A stretch of 64,000 nucleotides of DNA from assembly GCF_017526105.1 (NCBI RefSeq), contig NZ_CP071839.1:5657001-5721000 (forward strand), read 5' to 3'. The notes beneath the pieces are model-generated. The model ran no database searches. It had not been told where the DNA came from and was given only the letters and a program-made list of their open reading frames with translations. This DNA is from Streptomyces cyanogenus (lineage in GTDB: Bacteria; Actinomycetota; Actinomycetes; Streptomycetales; Streptomycetaceae). Each line of letters opens with the position of its first letter. Within the stretch, counting starts at the first letter, position 1. The position numbers and the translations under genes were made by a program. Of this stretch, positions 1-7,433 are shown piece after piece.

Positions 1-698
1 CCACGGGTGTCGCCGCCAAGGACTGGGCGCAGGCCTCCAGCGACCCGCAGTACCGCGCCGCCGTCGTGGACCTGCTCGGCGCGCTCGCGTACGGAGAGCT
101 GGCGGCGTTCGAGCGGCTCGCGGAGGACGCCAAGCTGGCGCCGACCCTCGCGGACAAGGCGGAGCTGGCGAAGATGGCCTCGGCCGAGTTCCACCACTTC
201 GAGCGGCTGCGGGACCGGCTGACCGAGATCGGTGAGGAGCCGACGGCCGCGATGGACCCGTTCGTGGCCGCGCTCGACGGCTTCCACAAGCAGACCGCGC
301 CGTCGGACTGGCTGGAGGGCCTGGTCAAGGCGTACGTCGGCGACTCGATCGCGAGCGACTTCTACCGGGAGGTCGCGGCCCGGCTCGACGCCGACACCCG
401 CGAGCTGGTGCTGGCCGTGCTCGACGACACCGGGCACGCCGAGTTCGCGGTGGAGAAGGTGCGGGCCGCCATCGACGCCGATCCGCGCGTGGGCGGCCGG
501 CTGGCGCTGTGGGCGCGGCGGCTGATGGGGGAGGCACTGTCGCAGTCCCAGCGGGTGGTCGCCGACCGGGACGCGCTGTCCACGATGCTCGTGGGCGGGG
601 TGGCCGACGGGTTCGATCTCGCGGAGGTCGGAAAGATGTTCTCGCGGATCACGGAGGCGCACACCAAGCGGATGGCCGCGCTGGGCCTGGCGGCGTAG
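1..698 (+). CDS. ferritin-like fold protein (5' end outside window)
   Basis: The reading frame is open from base 3 to the TAG at 696-698, so the first 60 or so bases also code and the true start lies upstream of the window. About 231 residues are visible. Helical segments carry acidic and His residues typical of ferritin-like/MiaE-like four-helix diiron folds: an ELAAFERL segment, then EFHHFERLRD, and later DDTGHAEFAVEK. In this family such E and ExxH residues bind two metal ions. Known relatives in actinomycetes are annotated only as ferritin-like fold-containing proteins, so the substrate is unknown. The gene converges on the leftward small membrane-protein gene 115 bases downstream. The family call is fairly sure; the enzymatic role is not. 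Confidence 0.8.
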   Translation, partial: TGVAAKDWAQASSDPQYRAAVVDLLGALAYGELAAFERLAEDAKLAPTLADKAELAKMASAEFHHFERLRDRLTEIGEEPTAAMDPFVAALDGFHKQTAPSDWLEGLVKAYVGDSIASDFYREVAARLDADTRELVLAVLDDTGHAEFAVEKVRAAIDADPRVGGRLALWARRLMGEALSQSQRVVADRDALSTMLVGGVADGFDLAEVGKMFSRITEAHTKRMAALGLAA

Positions 699-813
699 CG
701 CTCCGTGGGGGCGGGGGCCTGGCGTCTCGCGGCCGCGGGTGCGTGGGGGTTGCTCGCACAGTTCCCCGTGTCCCTTTCGGGCGCTGCGGCCCCTGCTCGC
801 CGGAAAGGCTCCC

Positions 814-1083
814 TCACGCCGTGGCTGATCGGCGGCGCAGGCGGCCCGTCGGGCGGAGGAGCAGGGACAGCGACGCCACCGAGATGACCGCGGCGCCCAG
901 GAGGCTGAGCAGGACGGTGCCGGGGCCCAGCGCGGTGCGGGTGACGAAGTCGCCGAAGAGGGCCCCGGCGACCCCCGTGGAGTACACCAGCGGGCGGGCC
1001 GGGAGCCGATGGGCGAGCCGGTGCGTCGCCGCCCACGCGAGGAACAGACCGAGCACTGCTGAGCCGAGTGCTTCGAGGATCAT
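814..1083 (-). CDS. small integral membrane protein, 89 aa
   Basis: The ATG at 1083 is preceded by GGGAGG with a 7-base gap, so I prefer it to more upstream starts whose translation looks like noise. The protein has three hydrophobic stretches (about residues 2-18, 34-50 and 58-75) and a basic tail ending RLRRRSATA. Size and Gly-rich second segment recall the GlsB/YeaQ small membrane proteins, but I cannot confirm that. It is the last gene of a leftward series, 121 bases beyond the strong hairpin that follows the DUF3107 gene, and so probably has its own promoter. Function unknown. Confidence 0.6.
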   Translation of the reverse strand: MILEALGSAVLGLFLAWAATHRLAHRLPARPLVYSTGVAGALFGDFVTRTALGPGTVLLSLLGAAVISVASLSLLLRPTGRLRRRSATA

Positions 1084-1204
1084 GTCGGGGTCCCTCCCAC
1101 GGCCGGTCCTGCTCGACGGTCGTAGCCCGTCATACCCGTGACCTGCGGATTGCAATCCTGCGCTGTGAAGAACCTGTGCTCCGTCGGGGTGCACGCGGCA
1201 CGCG

Positions 1205-1239
1205 GAAGGGCCCGGCGGCACACGGCCGCCGGGCCCTTC
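1205..1239 (-). terminator. strong hairpin terminator after DUF3107 gene
   Basis: A perfect 14-base inverted repeat (GAAGGGCCCGGCGG at 1205-1218 and its complement at 1226-1239) brackets a 7-base spacer whose end bases can also pair. It lies 13 bases beyond the stop of the leftward DUF3107 gene. There is no long U tract, as is common in Streptomyces. Confidence 0.8.
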
Positions 1240-1252
1240 GCACAACTGTCGC

Positions 1253-1480
1253 CTACAGCGCGCCGAAACCGACCTTGCGCACGGTCGGCTCGCCGATCTC
1301 CACGTACGCGAGACGGTCCGTCGGCACCAGGACCTTGCGGCCCTTCTCGTCCTGGAGGCTGAGCAGCCCGGTCTTCCCGGCCAGCGCCTCGGCCACGATG
1401 CTCTCGACCTCCTCGACGCTCTGACCGCTCTCCAGAACGATCTCGCGGGGCGCGTGCTGCACGCCGATCTTGACCTCCAC
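1253..1480 (-). CDS. DUF3107 family protein, 75 aa
   Basis: A small actinobacterial protein of the DUF3107 family, recognised from its opening (VEVKIGVQHAPREIVLESG) and its ending LAYVEIGEPTVRKVGFGAL. The GTG at 1480 is chosen because GGAGGG lies 8 bases upstream and because family members begin at exactly this EVKIG motif; the longer frame to 1537 adds a non-conserved segment. The protein is acidic, with a predicted alpha-beta fold and no signal peptide, so it is cytoplasmic. It follows the TetR-family gene by 134 bases on the same strand and ends at a strong hairpin. A TAATGT element at 1538-1543 on the minus strand could be its -10 box. The biochemical function of the family is unknown to me. 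Confidence 0.88.
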   Translation of the reverse strand: MEVKIGVQHAPREIVLESGQSVEEVESIVAEALAGKTGLLSLQDEKGRKVLVPTDRLAYVEIGEPTVRKVGFGAL

Positions 1481-1614
1481 GGCTATGTCCCTCCGACGGT
1501 CAGTGATGTGCGCGATCAACCGCGCCGTACCCAGCACACATTAGCCCGGTGAGGGGACGTACACGGCGCGGGCGGGAACGCCAGGAGCGAACAGCGCGCG
1601 GGAACAAACGGCCG

Positions 1615-2256
1615 TCAGTGGTGCTCGGTGCCGTGCAGCGGGAAACCGGCGATGCCCCGCCAGGCCAGCGAGGTCAGCAGCTGCACCGCCTGATCGCGCG
1701 GGACGGTGCGGTCGCTGTGCAGCCAGGAGCGGGCGACTACCTGGGCCAGGCCGCCCAGACCGGAGGCCAGCAGCATCGACTCCGCGCGCGAGAGGCCCGT
1801 GTCCTCGGCGATGACGTCGCAGATCGCCTCGGCGCACTCGTTGGTGACCTTGTCGACGCGCTCGCGCACCGCGGGCTCGTTCGTCAGGTCCGACTCGAAG
1901 ACCAGCCGGAAGGCGCCGCCGTCGTCCTCCACGTAGGCGAAGTAGGCGTCCATGGTCGCCCGGACGCGCTGCTTGTTGTCGGTCGTCGACGCCAGCGCGC
2001 TGCGCACCGCCTGGATCAGCGACTCGCAGTGCTGGTCCAGCAGGGCGAGGTAGAGGTCGAGCTTGCCCGGGAAGTGCTGGTAGAGCACCGGCTTGCTCAC
2101 CCCGGCCCGCTCGGCGATGTCGTCCATCGCCGCCGCGTGGTAGCCCTGCGCGACGAAAACCTCCTGAGCGGCGCCCAGCAACTGGTTCCGCCGGGCTCGG
2201 CGCGGCAGACGGGTGCCTCGTGGGCGTGCCGCCTCAGTTTGCTCGATGGCTGTCAC
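1615..2256 (-). CDS. TetR-family transcriptional regulator
   Basis: 213 residues. The N-terminal helix-turn-helix is classic TetR: RNQLLGAAQEVFVAQGYHAA, then DDIAERAGVSKPVLYQHF at about residues 45-63, followed by a helical ligand-binding C-terminal domain. The GTG at 2256 is preceded by GGGAGG, closer to an ideal spacing than the ATG at 2280, which would add eight residues lacking similarity to regulators. It probably represses its own or neighbouring genes, but the target is not evident. The DUF3107 gene lies directly downstream on the same strand. The basic RGTRLPRRARR stretch before the helix-turn-helix is typical of the close Streptomyces family. The ligand is unknown. Confidence 0.9.
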   Translation of the reverse strand: MTAIEQTEAARPRGTRLPRRARRNQLLGAAQEVFVAQGYHAAAMDDIAERAGVSKPVLYQHFPGKLDLYLALLDQHCESLIQAVRSALASTTDNKQRVRATMDAYFAYVEDDGGAFRLVFESDLTNEPAVRERVDKVTNECAEAICDVIAEDTGLSRAESMLLASGLGGLAQVVARSWLHSDRTVPRDQAVQLLTSLAWRGIAGFPLHGTEHH

Positions 2257-2422
2257 GCCGCCTCCCAAAGTCGTCCACATGCGGTGTCGGCCGCGCGGCC
2301 ATCGTACTTTTCGGTAACCGTGGTGTGCGCGGTGCGAGCGCAGAATTTCACGTACCGGACGACGGCGAAAGCCGTGCGGCCCGTCCGGTGCGGCCGGACG
2401 GGCCCCGTGCGGACCTGCGACG

Positions 2423-2656
2423 TCAGCGGTAGTCGTCCTCGTCGAGCGAGACCACGCGCGCCTGTTCGACCAGATCGGCCACGTTCCCGCTGTCCGGGTC
2501 CATTCCGGTCAGCGGGTCGTCGCGGTCCGGCGCGATGTCCGTGTGCTGCTCGGCCGCGTCCACCTCCGGCGCCTCGACGTCGCGCTCCTGCGCCGCCTCC
2601 GCGTCCAGGTCGTCGATGTCCTCGATCGCGTCGGGCTCGGTGGGGTCATAGGCCAT
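2423..2656 (-). CDS. small acidic protein of unknown function, 77 aa
   Basis: The ATG at 2656 sits 7 bases after AAGGGAG and begins MAYDPTEPDAIEDIDDLD; the longer frame from 2704 adds an unlikely segment. The protein is strongly acidic and predicted to be largely disordered, with a C-terminal segment (NVADLVEQARVVSLDEDDYR) that looks more ordered. It has no Cys, no signal peptide and no membrane segment. I recognise it only as a conserved-looking Streptomyces hypothetical protein. The gene is divergent from the alpha/beta hydrolase at 2856 and upstream of the TetR gene on the same strand. Role unknown. Confidence 0.68.
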   Translation of the reverse strand: MAYDPTEPDAIEDIDDLDAEAAQERDVEAPEVDAAEQHTDIAPDRDDPLTGMDPDSGNVADLVEQARVVSLDEDDYR

Positions 2657-2855
2657 GGTGGGCTCCCTTCCTATGAACGTCCCTGGATAGAGCAGGGGCC
2701 ACACGCGGGTGCCCTCTGTACGAGCCTAGGAGACAGCTGATCCGGACGCCATGCCGTCAGGCCCGTTCGCCGCACCGGGTCTCCCGCTCCGCACGGGTTC
2801 ATGCTGTGACGGCGAACACATGAACCCCTACGTGATCACCTCGTAACATTGCCGC

Positions 2856-3857
2856 ATGTCTTCGACCGAGTCGCCGTCCCTTCCGGCCGCCAGTGTGCTT
2901 CCCCGGGTGGCACCCGTCCGGGTCGGCGAGGGCGAGCGGCTGCGGTCCGTCGGCCTGCCCGGAGTCACCCTGTCGGTCCGTTCCCGGCCCTCCGCGCGCG
3001 CGGGCCTGCCGCCCGCGCTGTACGTCCACGGGCTCGGCGGCTCCTCGCAGAACTGGTCGTCCCTCATGGCCGAGCTGGACGGCGTCGTCGACAGCGAGGC
3101 GGTCGACCTGCCGGGCTTCGGTGACTCGCCGCCGCCGGACGACGGTGACTACTCCGTCACCGGGCACGCGCGTGCGGTGATCCGCTATCTCGACACGGCG
3201 GGCCGCGGCCCGGTCCACCTCTTCGGCAACTCGCTCGGCGGCGCCGTCGCCACGCGCGTGGCCGCCGTACGCCCCGACCTGGTGCGCACGCTCACGCTCG
3301 TCTCGCCCGCCCTGCCCGAGCTGCGGGTGCAGCGCACCGCCGTGCCGACGGGGCTGCTCGGCGTCCCCGGCATCGCCGCTCTCTTCACCCGGCTCACCCG
3401 GGAGTGGACGGCCGAGCAGCGGGTGCGCGGGGTCATGGCGCTCTGCTACGGCGACCCCGGGCGGGTCTCGCCGGAGGCCTTCCAGCACGCCGTGGAGGAG
3501 TTGGAGCGGCGGCAGCAGCTGCCCTACTTCTGGGATGCGATGGCCCGCTCCGCGCGCGGGATCCTCAACGCCTACACGCTCGGCGGACAGCACGGGCTGT
3601 GGCGCCAGGCCGAGCGGGTGCTGGCCCCCACGCTGCTGGTCTACGGCGGCCGGGACCAGCTCGTCGGCTTCCGCATGGCCCACAAGGCCGCCCGCGCCTA
3701 CCGCGACTCCCGGCTGCTGTCCCTGCCGGACGCCGGGCATGTCGCGATGATGGAGTACCCGGACCTGGTGGCCGGTGCGTTCCGGGAACTCCTGGCACAG
3801 GCGAACGGCTCCGGCGGGGCCGCCGGCGCCGCCGGCGCCGCGGGCGCGAGGGGCTGA
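2856..3857 (+). CDS. alpha/beta-fold hydrolase
   Basis: 333 residues with all serine-hydrolase landmarks: oxyanion HGLGG at 58-62, nucleophile elbow GNSLGG with Ser126, acidic residue Asp267 in GGRDQLV, and His295 in DAGHVAMME. It is cytoplasmic by sequence (no signal peptide). The C-terminus ends in a Gly/Ala-rich tail. A TAACAT element at 2844-2849 ends seven bases before the ATG and there is no Shine-Dalgarno, so the mRNA may be leaderless. Eight bases after its stop begins the DUF3152 gene, so the two are almost certainly cotranscribed. The substrate is unknown; an esterase or C-C hydrolase acting on a small acyl compound is possible. Confidence 0.9.
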   Translation: MSSTESPSLPAASVLPRVAPVRVGEGERLRSVGLPGVTLSVRSRPSARAGLPPALYVHGLGGSSQNWSSLMAELDGVVDSEAVDLPGFGDSPPPDDGDYSVTGHARAVIRYLDTAGRGPVHLFGNSLGGAVATRVAAVRPDLVRTLTLVSPALPELRVQRTAVPTGLLGVPGIAALFTRLTREWTAEQRVRGVMALCYGDPGRVSPEAFQHAVEELERRQQLPYFWDAMARSARGILNAYTLGGQHGLWRQAERVLAPTLLVYGGRDQLVGFRMAHKAARAYRDSRLLSLPDAGHVAMMEYPDLVAGAFRELLAQANGSGGAAGAAGAAGARG

Positions 3858-3865
3858 GGGCCGGG

Positions 3866-5365
3866 GTGGGACGTCACAGCCGCCGCGGACCGGCCCCGAA
3901 GGGCGACTCCGCGGACATAGCCGCCAAGCGGGGGGAGCGACGGGGGGCACGCTCCGGTGACGACACGGGCCGCACGCCCCGGCTGCCGGACGGGCCTGCC
4001 GGGCAGCGAGGCGCAGGGTTCGCCGCCGGTGCGCCGGGGTCCTCCGGCGGCGCCGCCGCGGGCGGTGTTCCGGGACCCGCCGACGGCGCCCTCGCGCGGG
4101 GCGTGCCGCGGTTCGCGGACGGTACTCCGGCGCGGGGCGTGCCGCGGCTTCCCGACGGCACTCCGGCGCGCGGTGTTGCGCGGCTCCCCGACGGCACTCC
4201 GGCGCGCGGTGTACCGCGGCCCGGCGGTGCCGTGTCGGCTCCGGGGGCGCGTGGTGGGCATCCCGAGCAGCGGGAAGCCGGGGGCGGCTGGGGGGAGTCC
4301 GGCGGACGGGCTGCCGGTGGTGGCGGTTCCGGTGTCGTGCTGCCGCGGCAGCGGCAGGCGGAGCCGGGAACCCCGGGCCCGGCTGCCCCGCGTCCGGGTG
4401 GGTCACGGCGCCGCCCCGGTCCCCGGCAGGAGTACCTCGAGGCCTTCGAAGGCGCCGGCGAGCGCGAGCGGACCGGCGAGGACAGCGGGACCCGTGAGGA
4501 CACCGGGGCCGGCGCGGCCTCCGCTTCCGCTTCCGGCGCCGGCGTGCCCGCGCAGCGCGGCGGGACCAAGGGGTGGGCCTTCACCGGCATCGCGGCGGCC
4601 GCCGTCACCACCGTGCTCGCGGTGGTCGTCGCCGGGCAGGTGACCAAGGCGCAGGACGACGACGGCGTGCAGTCGCGGTCCGTCACCGGTCAGGCCCCCG
4701 ACACGGGTTCCCCCGGCGACACCTCCGGCGCGCCGACACCCGCCGACGCGCCGAGCCCGGTGACGCTGTCGTACGACCAGAAGATGGCCGAGAAGTACCC
4801 CCTCGGTGCCAAGCTGACCGGATCCGGGAAGTTCGACGCGGTGCCCGGTTTCGACAAGGCGCCCGGTACCGGGCAGAAGTATCGTTACCGCGTCGACGTC
4901 GAACAGGGCCTGGGGCTGGACGGCGCGCTGTTCGCCGAGGCCGTGCAGCGCACCCTGAACGACAAGCGCAGCTGGGCACACGGCGGCGCCCTCGCCTTCG
5001 AGCGGATCTCCTCCGGCAAGCCCGACTTCGTGATCACGCTGGCCAGCCCCGGCACCACCGCGAAGTGGTGCGCCAAATCGGGCCTGGACACCACGGAGGA
5101 CAACGTCTCCTGCGACTCGGCCGCGACCGAACGCGTGATGATCAATGCGTACCGGTGGGCTCAAGGAAGCAAGACATACGGTGACCGGATCCATGCGTAC
5201 CGGCAAATGTTGATCAACCATGAGGTCGGCCACCGGCTCGGCCACGGCCACGTCAGCTGTCAGAAGGACGGCGAGCTGGCACCGGTCATGCAGCAGCAGA
5301 CCAAGTTCCTGGACCACGACGGAATCCACTGCCGCCCCAACCCTTGGCCGTACCCCAGCAGTTGA
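3866..5365 (+). CDS. DUF3152 protein: membrane-anchored, HExxHxxGxxH metalloprotease-like
   Basis: 499 residues from the GTG at 3866, which gives the N-terminus VGRHSRRGPAPKGD that I recognise as typical of this family. The first 235 residues are low-complexity and cytoplasmic, including about four copies of a 12-residue repeat (ARGVPRLPDGTP, residues 77-120). One membrane span follows at about 237-259. The extracytoplasmic DUF3152 domain contains a zinc-protease signature HEVGHRLGHGH at residues 452-462, matching the HExxHxxGxxH pattern of metzincin-like enzymes, and several Cys that may form disulfides. It is likely a secreted-face peptidase tethered to the membrane. It is coupled to the hydrolase gene upstream. 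The downstream ABC operon has its own promoter, just 21 bases beyond this stop. Confidence 0.88.
   Translation: MGRHSRRGPAPKGDSADIAAKRGERRGARSGDDTGRTPRLPDGPAGQRGAGFAAGAPGSSGGAAAGGVPGPADGALARGVPRFADGTPARGVPRLPDGTPARGVARLPDGTPARGVPRPGGAVSAPGARGGHPEQREAGGGWGESGGRAAGGGGSGVVLPRQRQAEPGTPGPAAPRPGGSRRRPGPRQEYLEAFEGAGERERTGEDSGTREDTGAGAASASASGAGVPAQRGGTKGWAFTGIAAAAVTTVLAVVVAGQVTKAQDDDGVQSRSVTGQAPDTGSPGDTSGAPTPADAPSPVTLSYDQKMAEKYPLGAKLTGSGKFDAVPGFDKAPGTGQKYRYRVDVEQGLGLDGALFAEAVQRTLNDKRSWAHGGALAFERISSGKPDFVITLASPGTTAKWCAKSGLDTTEDNVSCDSAATERVMINAYRWAQGSKTYGDRIHAYRQMLINHEVGHRLGHGHVSCQKDGELAPVMQQQTKFLDHDGIHCRPNPWPYPSS
4094..4225 (+). repeat. 36-base in-frame tandem repeat in the DUF3152 gene
   Basis: Units start at 4094, 4130, 4166 and 4202 (the last partial). 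Each encodes ARGVPR followed by a four-residue variable part and TP. The period is exactly 36 bases, so copy-number change would keep the reading frame. Confidence 0.8.
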
Positions 5366-5385
5366 CAGGCGCCACCTGGGTCGCA

Positions 5386-5415
5386 TTGACATCGCGCCGT
5401 ACGGTCGTTCATATT
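5386..5415 (+). promoter_or_regulatory. vegetative-type promoter for leader ORF and ABC operon
   Basis: A perfect -35 TTGACA at 5386-5391, an 18-base spacer and a -10 CATATT at 5410-5415. The predicted start of transcription is at or next to base 5423, which is the A of the ATG of the 31-codon leader ORF. This is the best consensus-like promoter I see in the window. Confidence 0.75.
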
Positions 5416-5422
5416 TCTGCGC

Positions 5423-5518
5423 ATGTGGTCTAGTCATGCCGTCTGCAGCAGCGCCGCCATCGAGCTGGCGCTCATCGGCGTGACCGCACTCTGCGTGGCC
5501 GACATCGACTGTCGCTGA
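5423..5518 (+). CDS. 31-aa cysteine-containing leader peptide, leaderless
   Basis: A short ORF not long enough for routine calling: ATG at 5423, TGA at 5516-5518. The peptide starts MWSSHAVCSS and ends VADIDCR, with Cys at 8, 24 and 30 and a hydrophobic centre. Its ATG coincides with the transcription start predicted from the TTGACA/CATATT promoter, so translation would be leaderless. A hairpin followed by TTTT lies 47 bases downstream and a peptide ABC operon follows. From memory, short leaderless Cys-bearing peptides with an IEL/VDL plus A-L-C pattern precede sulfur-related and transporter genes in actinobacteria and act in cysteine-responsive attenuation. That this one does so is inference. 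Confidence 0.6.
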   Translation: MWSSHAVCSSAAIELALIGVTALCVADIDCR

Positions 5519-5565
5519 CACCCGCCTCTCCGGCGCTCGCGTCGCGACTCTTCTCCCCTCTTTCC

Positions 5566-5590
5566 GTCCGTGACCTCGTCACGGACTTTT
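5566..5590 (+). terminator. putative attenuator hairpin with U tract
   Basis: GTCCGTGAC (5566-5574), loop CTC, GTCACGGAC (5578-5586), then TTTT. It sits between the leader ORF and the lipoprotein gene, a position that makes sense for regulated early termination. I found no convincing mutually exclusive antiterminator. Confidence 0.65.
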
Positions 5591-5655
5591 CGACGACCCG
5601 ACGCCGGGGCCGACGTCTGCCCGCAGCCGTCTCACTCCTCGTCCACATGTCTCAC

Positions 5656-5676
5656 TGATCGAGAAACCCTCGATCA
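5656..5676 (+). promoter_or_regulatory. perfect 8-8 inverted repeat upstream of ABC operon
   Basis: TGATCGAG, five-base spacer AAACC, CTCGATCA. It lies 34 bases before the lipoprotein start and is AT-richer than its surroundings. It could be a second RNA hairpin in the leader or a DNA operator; sequence alone does not decide. Confidence 0.45.
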
Positions 5677-5710
5677 ACCCCGTCACGTCATCCGAGAGGT
5701 CGTCATTCCG

Positions 5711-7429
5711 ATGCGTCAACCGTCCGTCATAGCGCGCCGCGTGGCAGCGGCATCCGTCAGCCTGGTCGTGGCAGCGGGCGCCGCCGCCTGCGGCCCGGAG
5801 GACAGCGATGCCAAGGGTTCCGGTGGCGACTCCACGCCCCACAAGGGCGGCACGCTCACGGTGCTGAACTCCGAGCCGCAGACCGACTTCGACCCCGCGC
5901 GCCTGTACACCTCCGGCGGCGGAAACGTGCCCTCGCTGGTCTTCCGCACCCTCACCACGCGCAACCGCGAGAACGGCGCGGCCGGCGCCAAGGTCGTCCC
6001 GGACCTCGCCACCGACACCGGACGCCCCAACAAGGACGCGACCGTGTGGACGTACACCCTGAAGAAGGGCCTGAAGTACGAGGACGGCACCCCGATCACC
6101 TCGGCCGACGTCAAGTACGGCATCGAGCGCTCCTTCGCACCCGAACTCTCCGGAGGCGCACCCTACTTGCGGGACTGGCTGGCCGGCGCCGCCGGCTACC
6201 AGGGGCCGTACAAGGACAAGAAGGGCCTGTCCGCGATCGAGACGCCGGACGCCCGGACCATCGTCTTCCACCTGAACAAGCCCGAGGGCGAGTTCCCCTA
6301 CCTCGCCACGCAGACACAGTTCGCCCCGGTGCCCAAGAGCAGGGACACGGGCACCAAGTACGAGTCGCACCCGGTCTCCTCCGGCCCGTACAGGGTCGTC
6401 AGGAACGAGAACGACGGCGAGCACCTCCTCCTGGAGCGCAACCCGCACTGGTCGGCGGCGACCGACGAGGAGCGCAAGGCGTACCCGGACACCATCGACG
6501 TGCGCTCCGGCCTCGACTCCTCGGTGATCAACCAGCGGCTGTCCGCCTCCCAGGGCGCGGACGCCGCCGCCGTCACCACGGACACCAACCTCGGCCCGGC
6601 CGAACTCGCCAAGGTGACCGGCGACAGGGAACTGGCCGCGCGCGTGGGCACCGGCCACTTCGGCTACACGAACTACCTCGCCTTCAACCCGAGGGTGAAG
6701 CCGTTCGACAAGCCCGAGGTGCGCCAGGCGATCTCCTACGCCCTCGACCGGTCCTCCGTGGTCAACGCGGCCGGCGGCAGCGCCCTCGCCGAGCCCGCCA
6801 CCACCTTCCTGCCGGACCAGAAGTCCTTCGGGTACACGCCGTACGACCCGTTCCCGGCGGGCGCGTCCGGCAACCCGGCCAAGGCCGGGGAACTGCTGGC
6901 GCGGGCCGGTTACAAGAACGGTCTCACCATCACGCTGACCCATTCCAACGACAAGAACTTCGAGACCGGCCCGGAGGTCGCCACCGCCGTCCAGGACGCG
7001 CTCAAGAAGGCCGGCATCACGGTCGAACTGCAGGGCCTGGAGGACAACGACTACCGGGACAAGATCCACAGCGTGAAGAGCGAGCCGGGCCTCTTCCTCG
7101 CCCACTGGGGTGCCGACTGGCCCTCCGGCGGCCCCTTCCTCGCCCCCATCTTCGACGGCCGGCAGATCGTCAAGGATGGAGCGAACTTCAACACGGGCCA
7201 GCTCAACGACAAGTCGGTCAATGAAGAGATTGACGCGATCAACAAGTTGACCGACCTTGACGCCGCCGCCCGGCGATGGGGTGCACTGGACAAGAAGATC
7301 GGCGAGAAGGCCCTCGTCGTGCCGCTGTTCCACCCGGTCTACAAGCGCCTGTACGGCAAGGACGTCAAGAACGTCGTCATCAGCGACTGGACCGGCGTGC
7401 TGGACATCTCCCAGGTCGCGGTGAAGTAG
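5711..7429 (+). CDS. peptide-type ABC transporter substrate-binding lipoprotein (family 5)
   Basis: 572 residues from the ATG at 5711, preceded by GAGAGG 14 bases upstream. The N-terminus is a lipoprotein signal peptide: basic start, hydrophobic run and lipobox ending AAAC with Cys27. The mature part matches the SBP_bac_5 (DppA/OppA) family: KGGTLTVLNSEPQTDFDPAR at the mature start, VWTYTLKKGLKYEDGTPITSADV, VRQAISYALDRSSV, then a C-terminal AARRWGALDKKI segment. It captures peptides or a similar solute outside the membrane and hands them to the two permeases encoded next. The gene follows a 31-codon Cys-bearing leader ORF and a terminator-like hairpin, so expression may be attenuated. The ligand is unknown. 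Confidence 0.93.
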   Translation: MRQPSVIARRVAAASVSLVVAAGAAACGPEDSDAKGSGGDSTPHKGGTLTVLNSEPQTDFDPARLYTSGGGNVPSLVFRTLTTRNRENGAAGAKVVPDLATDTGRPNKDATVWTYTLKKGLKYEDGTPITSADVKYGIERSFAPELSGGAPYLRDWLAGAAGYQGPYKDKKGLSAIETPDARTIVFHLNKPEGEFPYLATQTQFAPVPKSRDTGTKYESHPVSSGPYRVVRNENDGEHLLLERNPHWSAATDEERKAYPDTIDVRSGLDSSVINQRLSASQGADAAAVTTDTNLGPAELAKVTGDRELAARVGTGHFGYTNYLAFNPRVKPFDKPEVRQAISYALDRSSVVNAAGGSALAEPATTFLPDQKSFGYTPYDPFPAGASGNPAKAGELLARAGYKNGLTITLTHSNDKNFETGPEVATAVQDALKKAGITVELQGLEDNDYRDKIHSVKSEPGLFLAHWGADWPSGGPFLAPIFDGRQIVKDGANFNTGQLNDKSVNEEIDAINKLTDLDAAARRWGALDKKIGEKALVVPLFHPVYKRLYGKDVKNVVISDWTGVLDISQVAVK

Positions 7430-7433
7430 CGCC

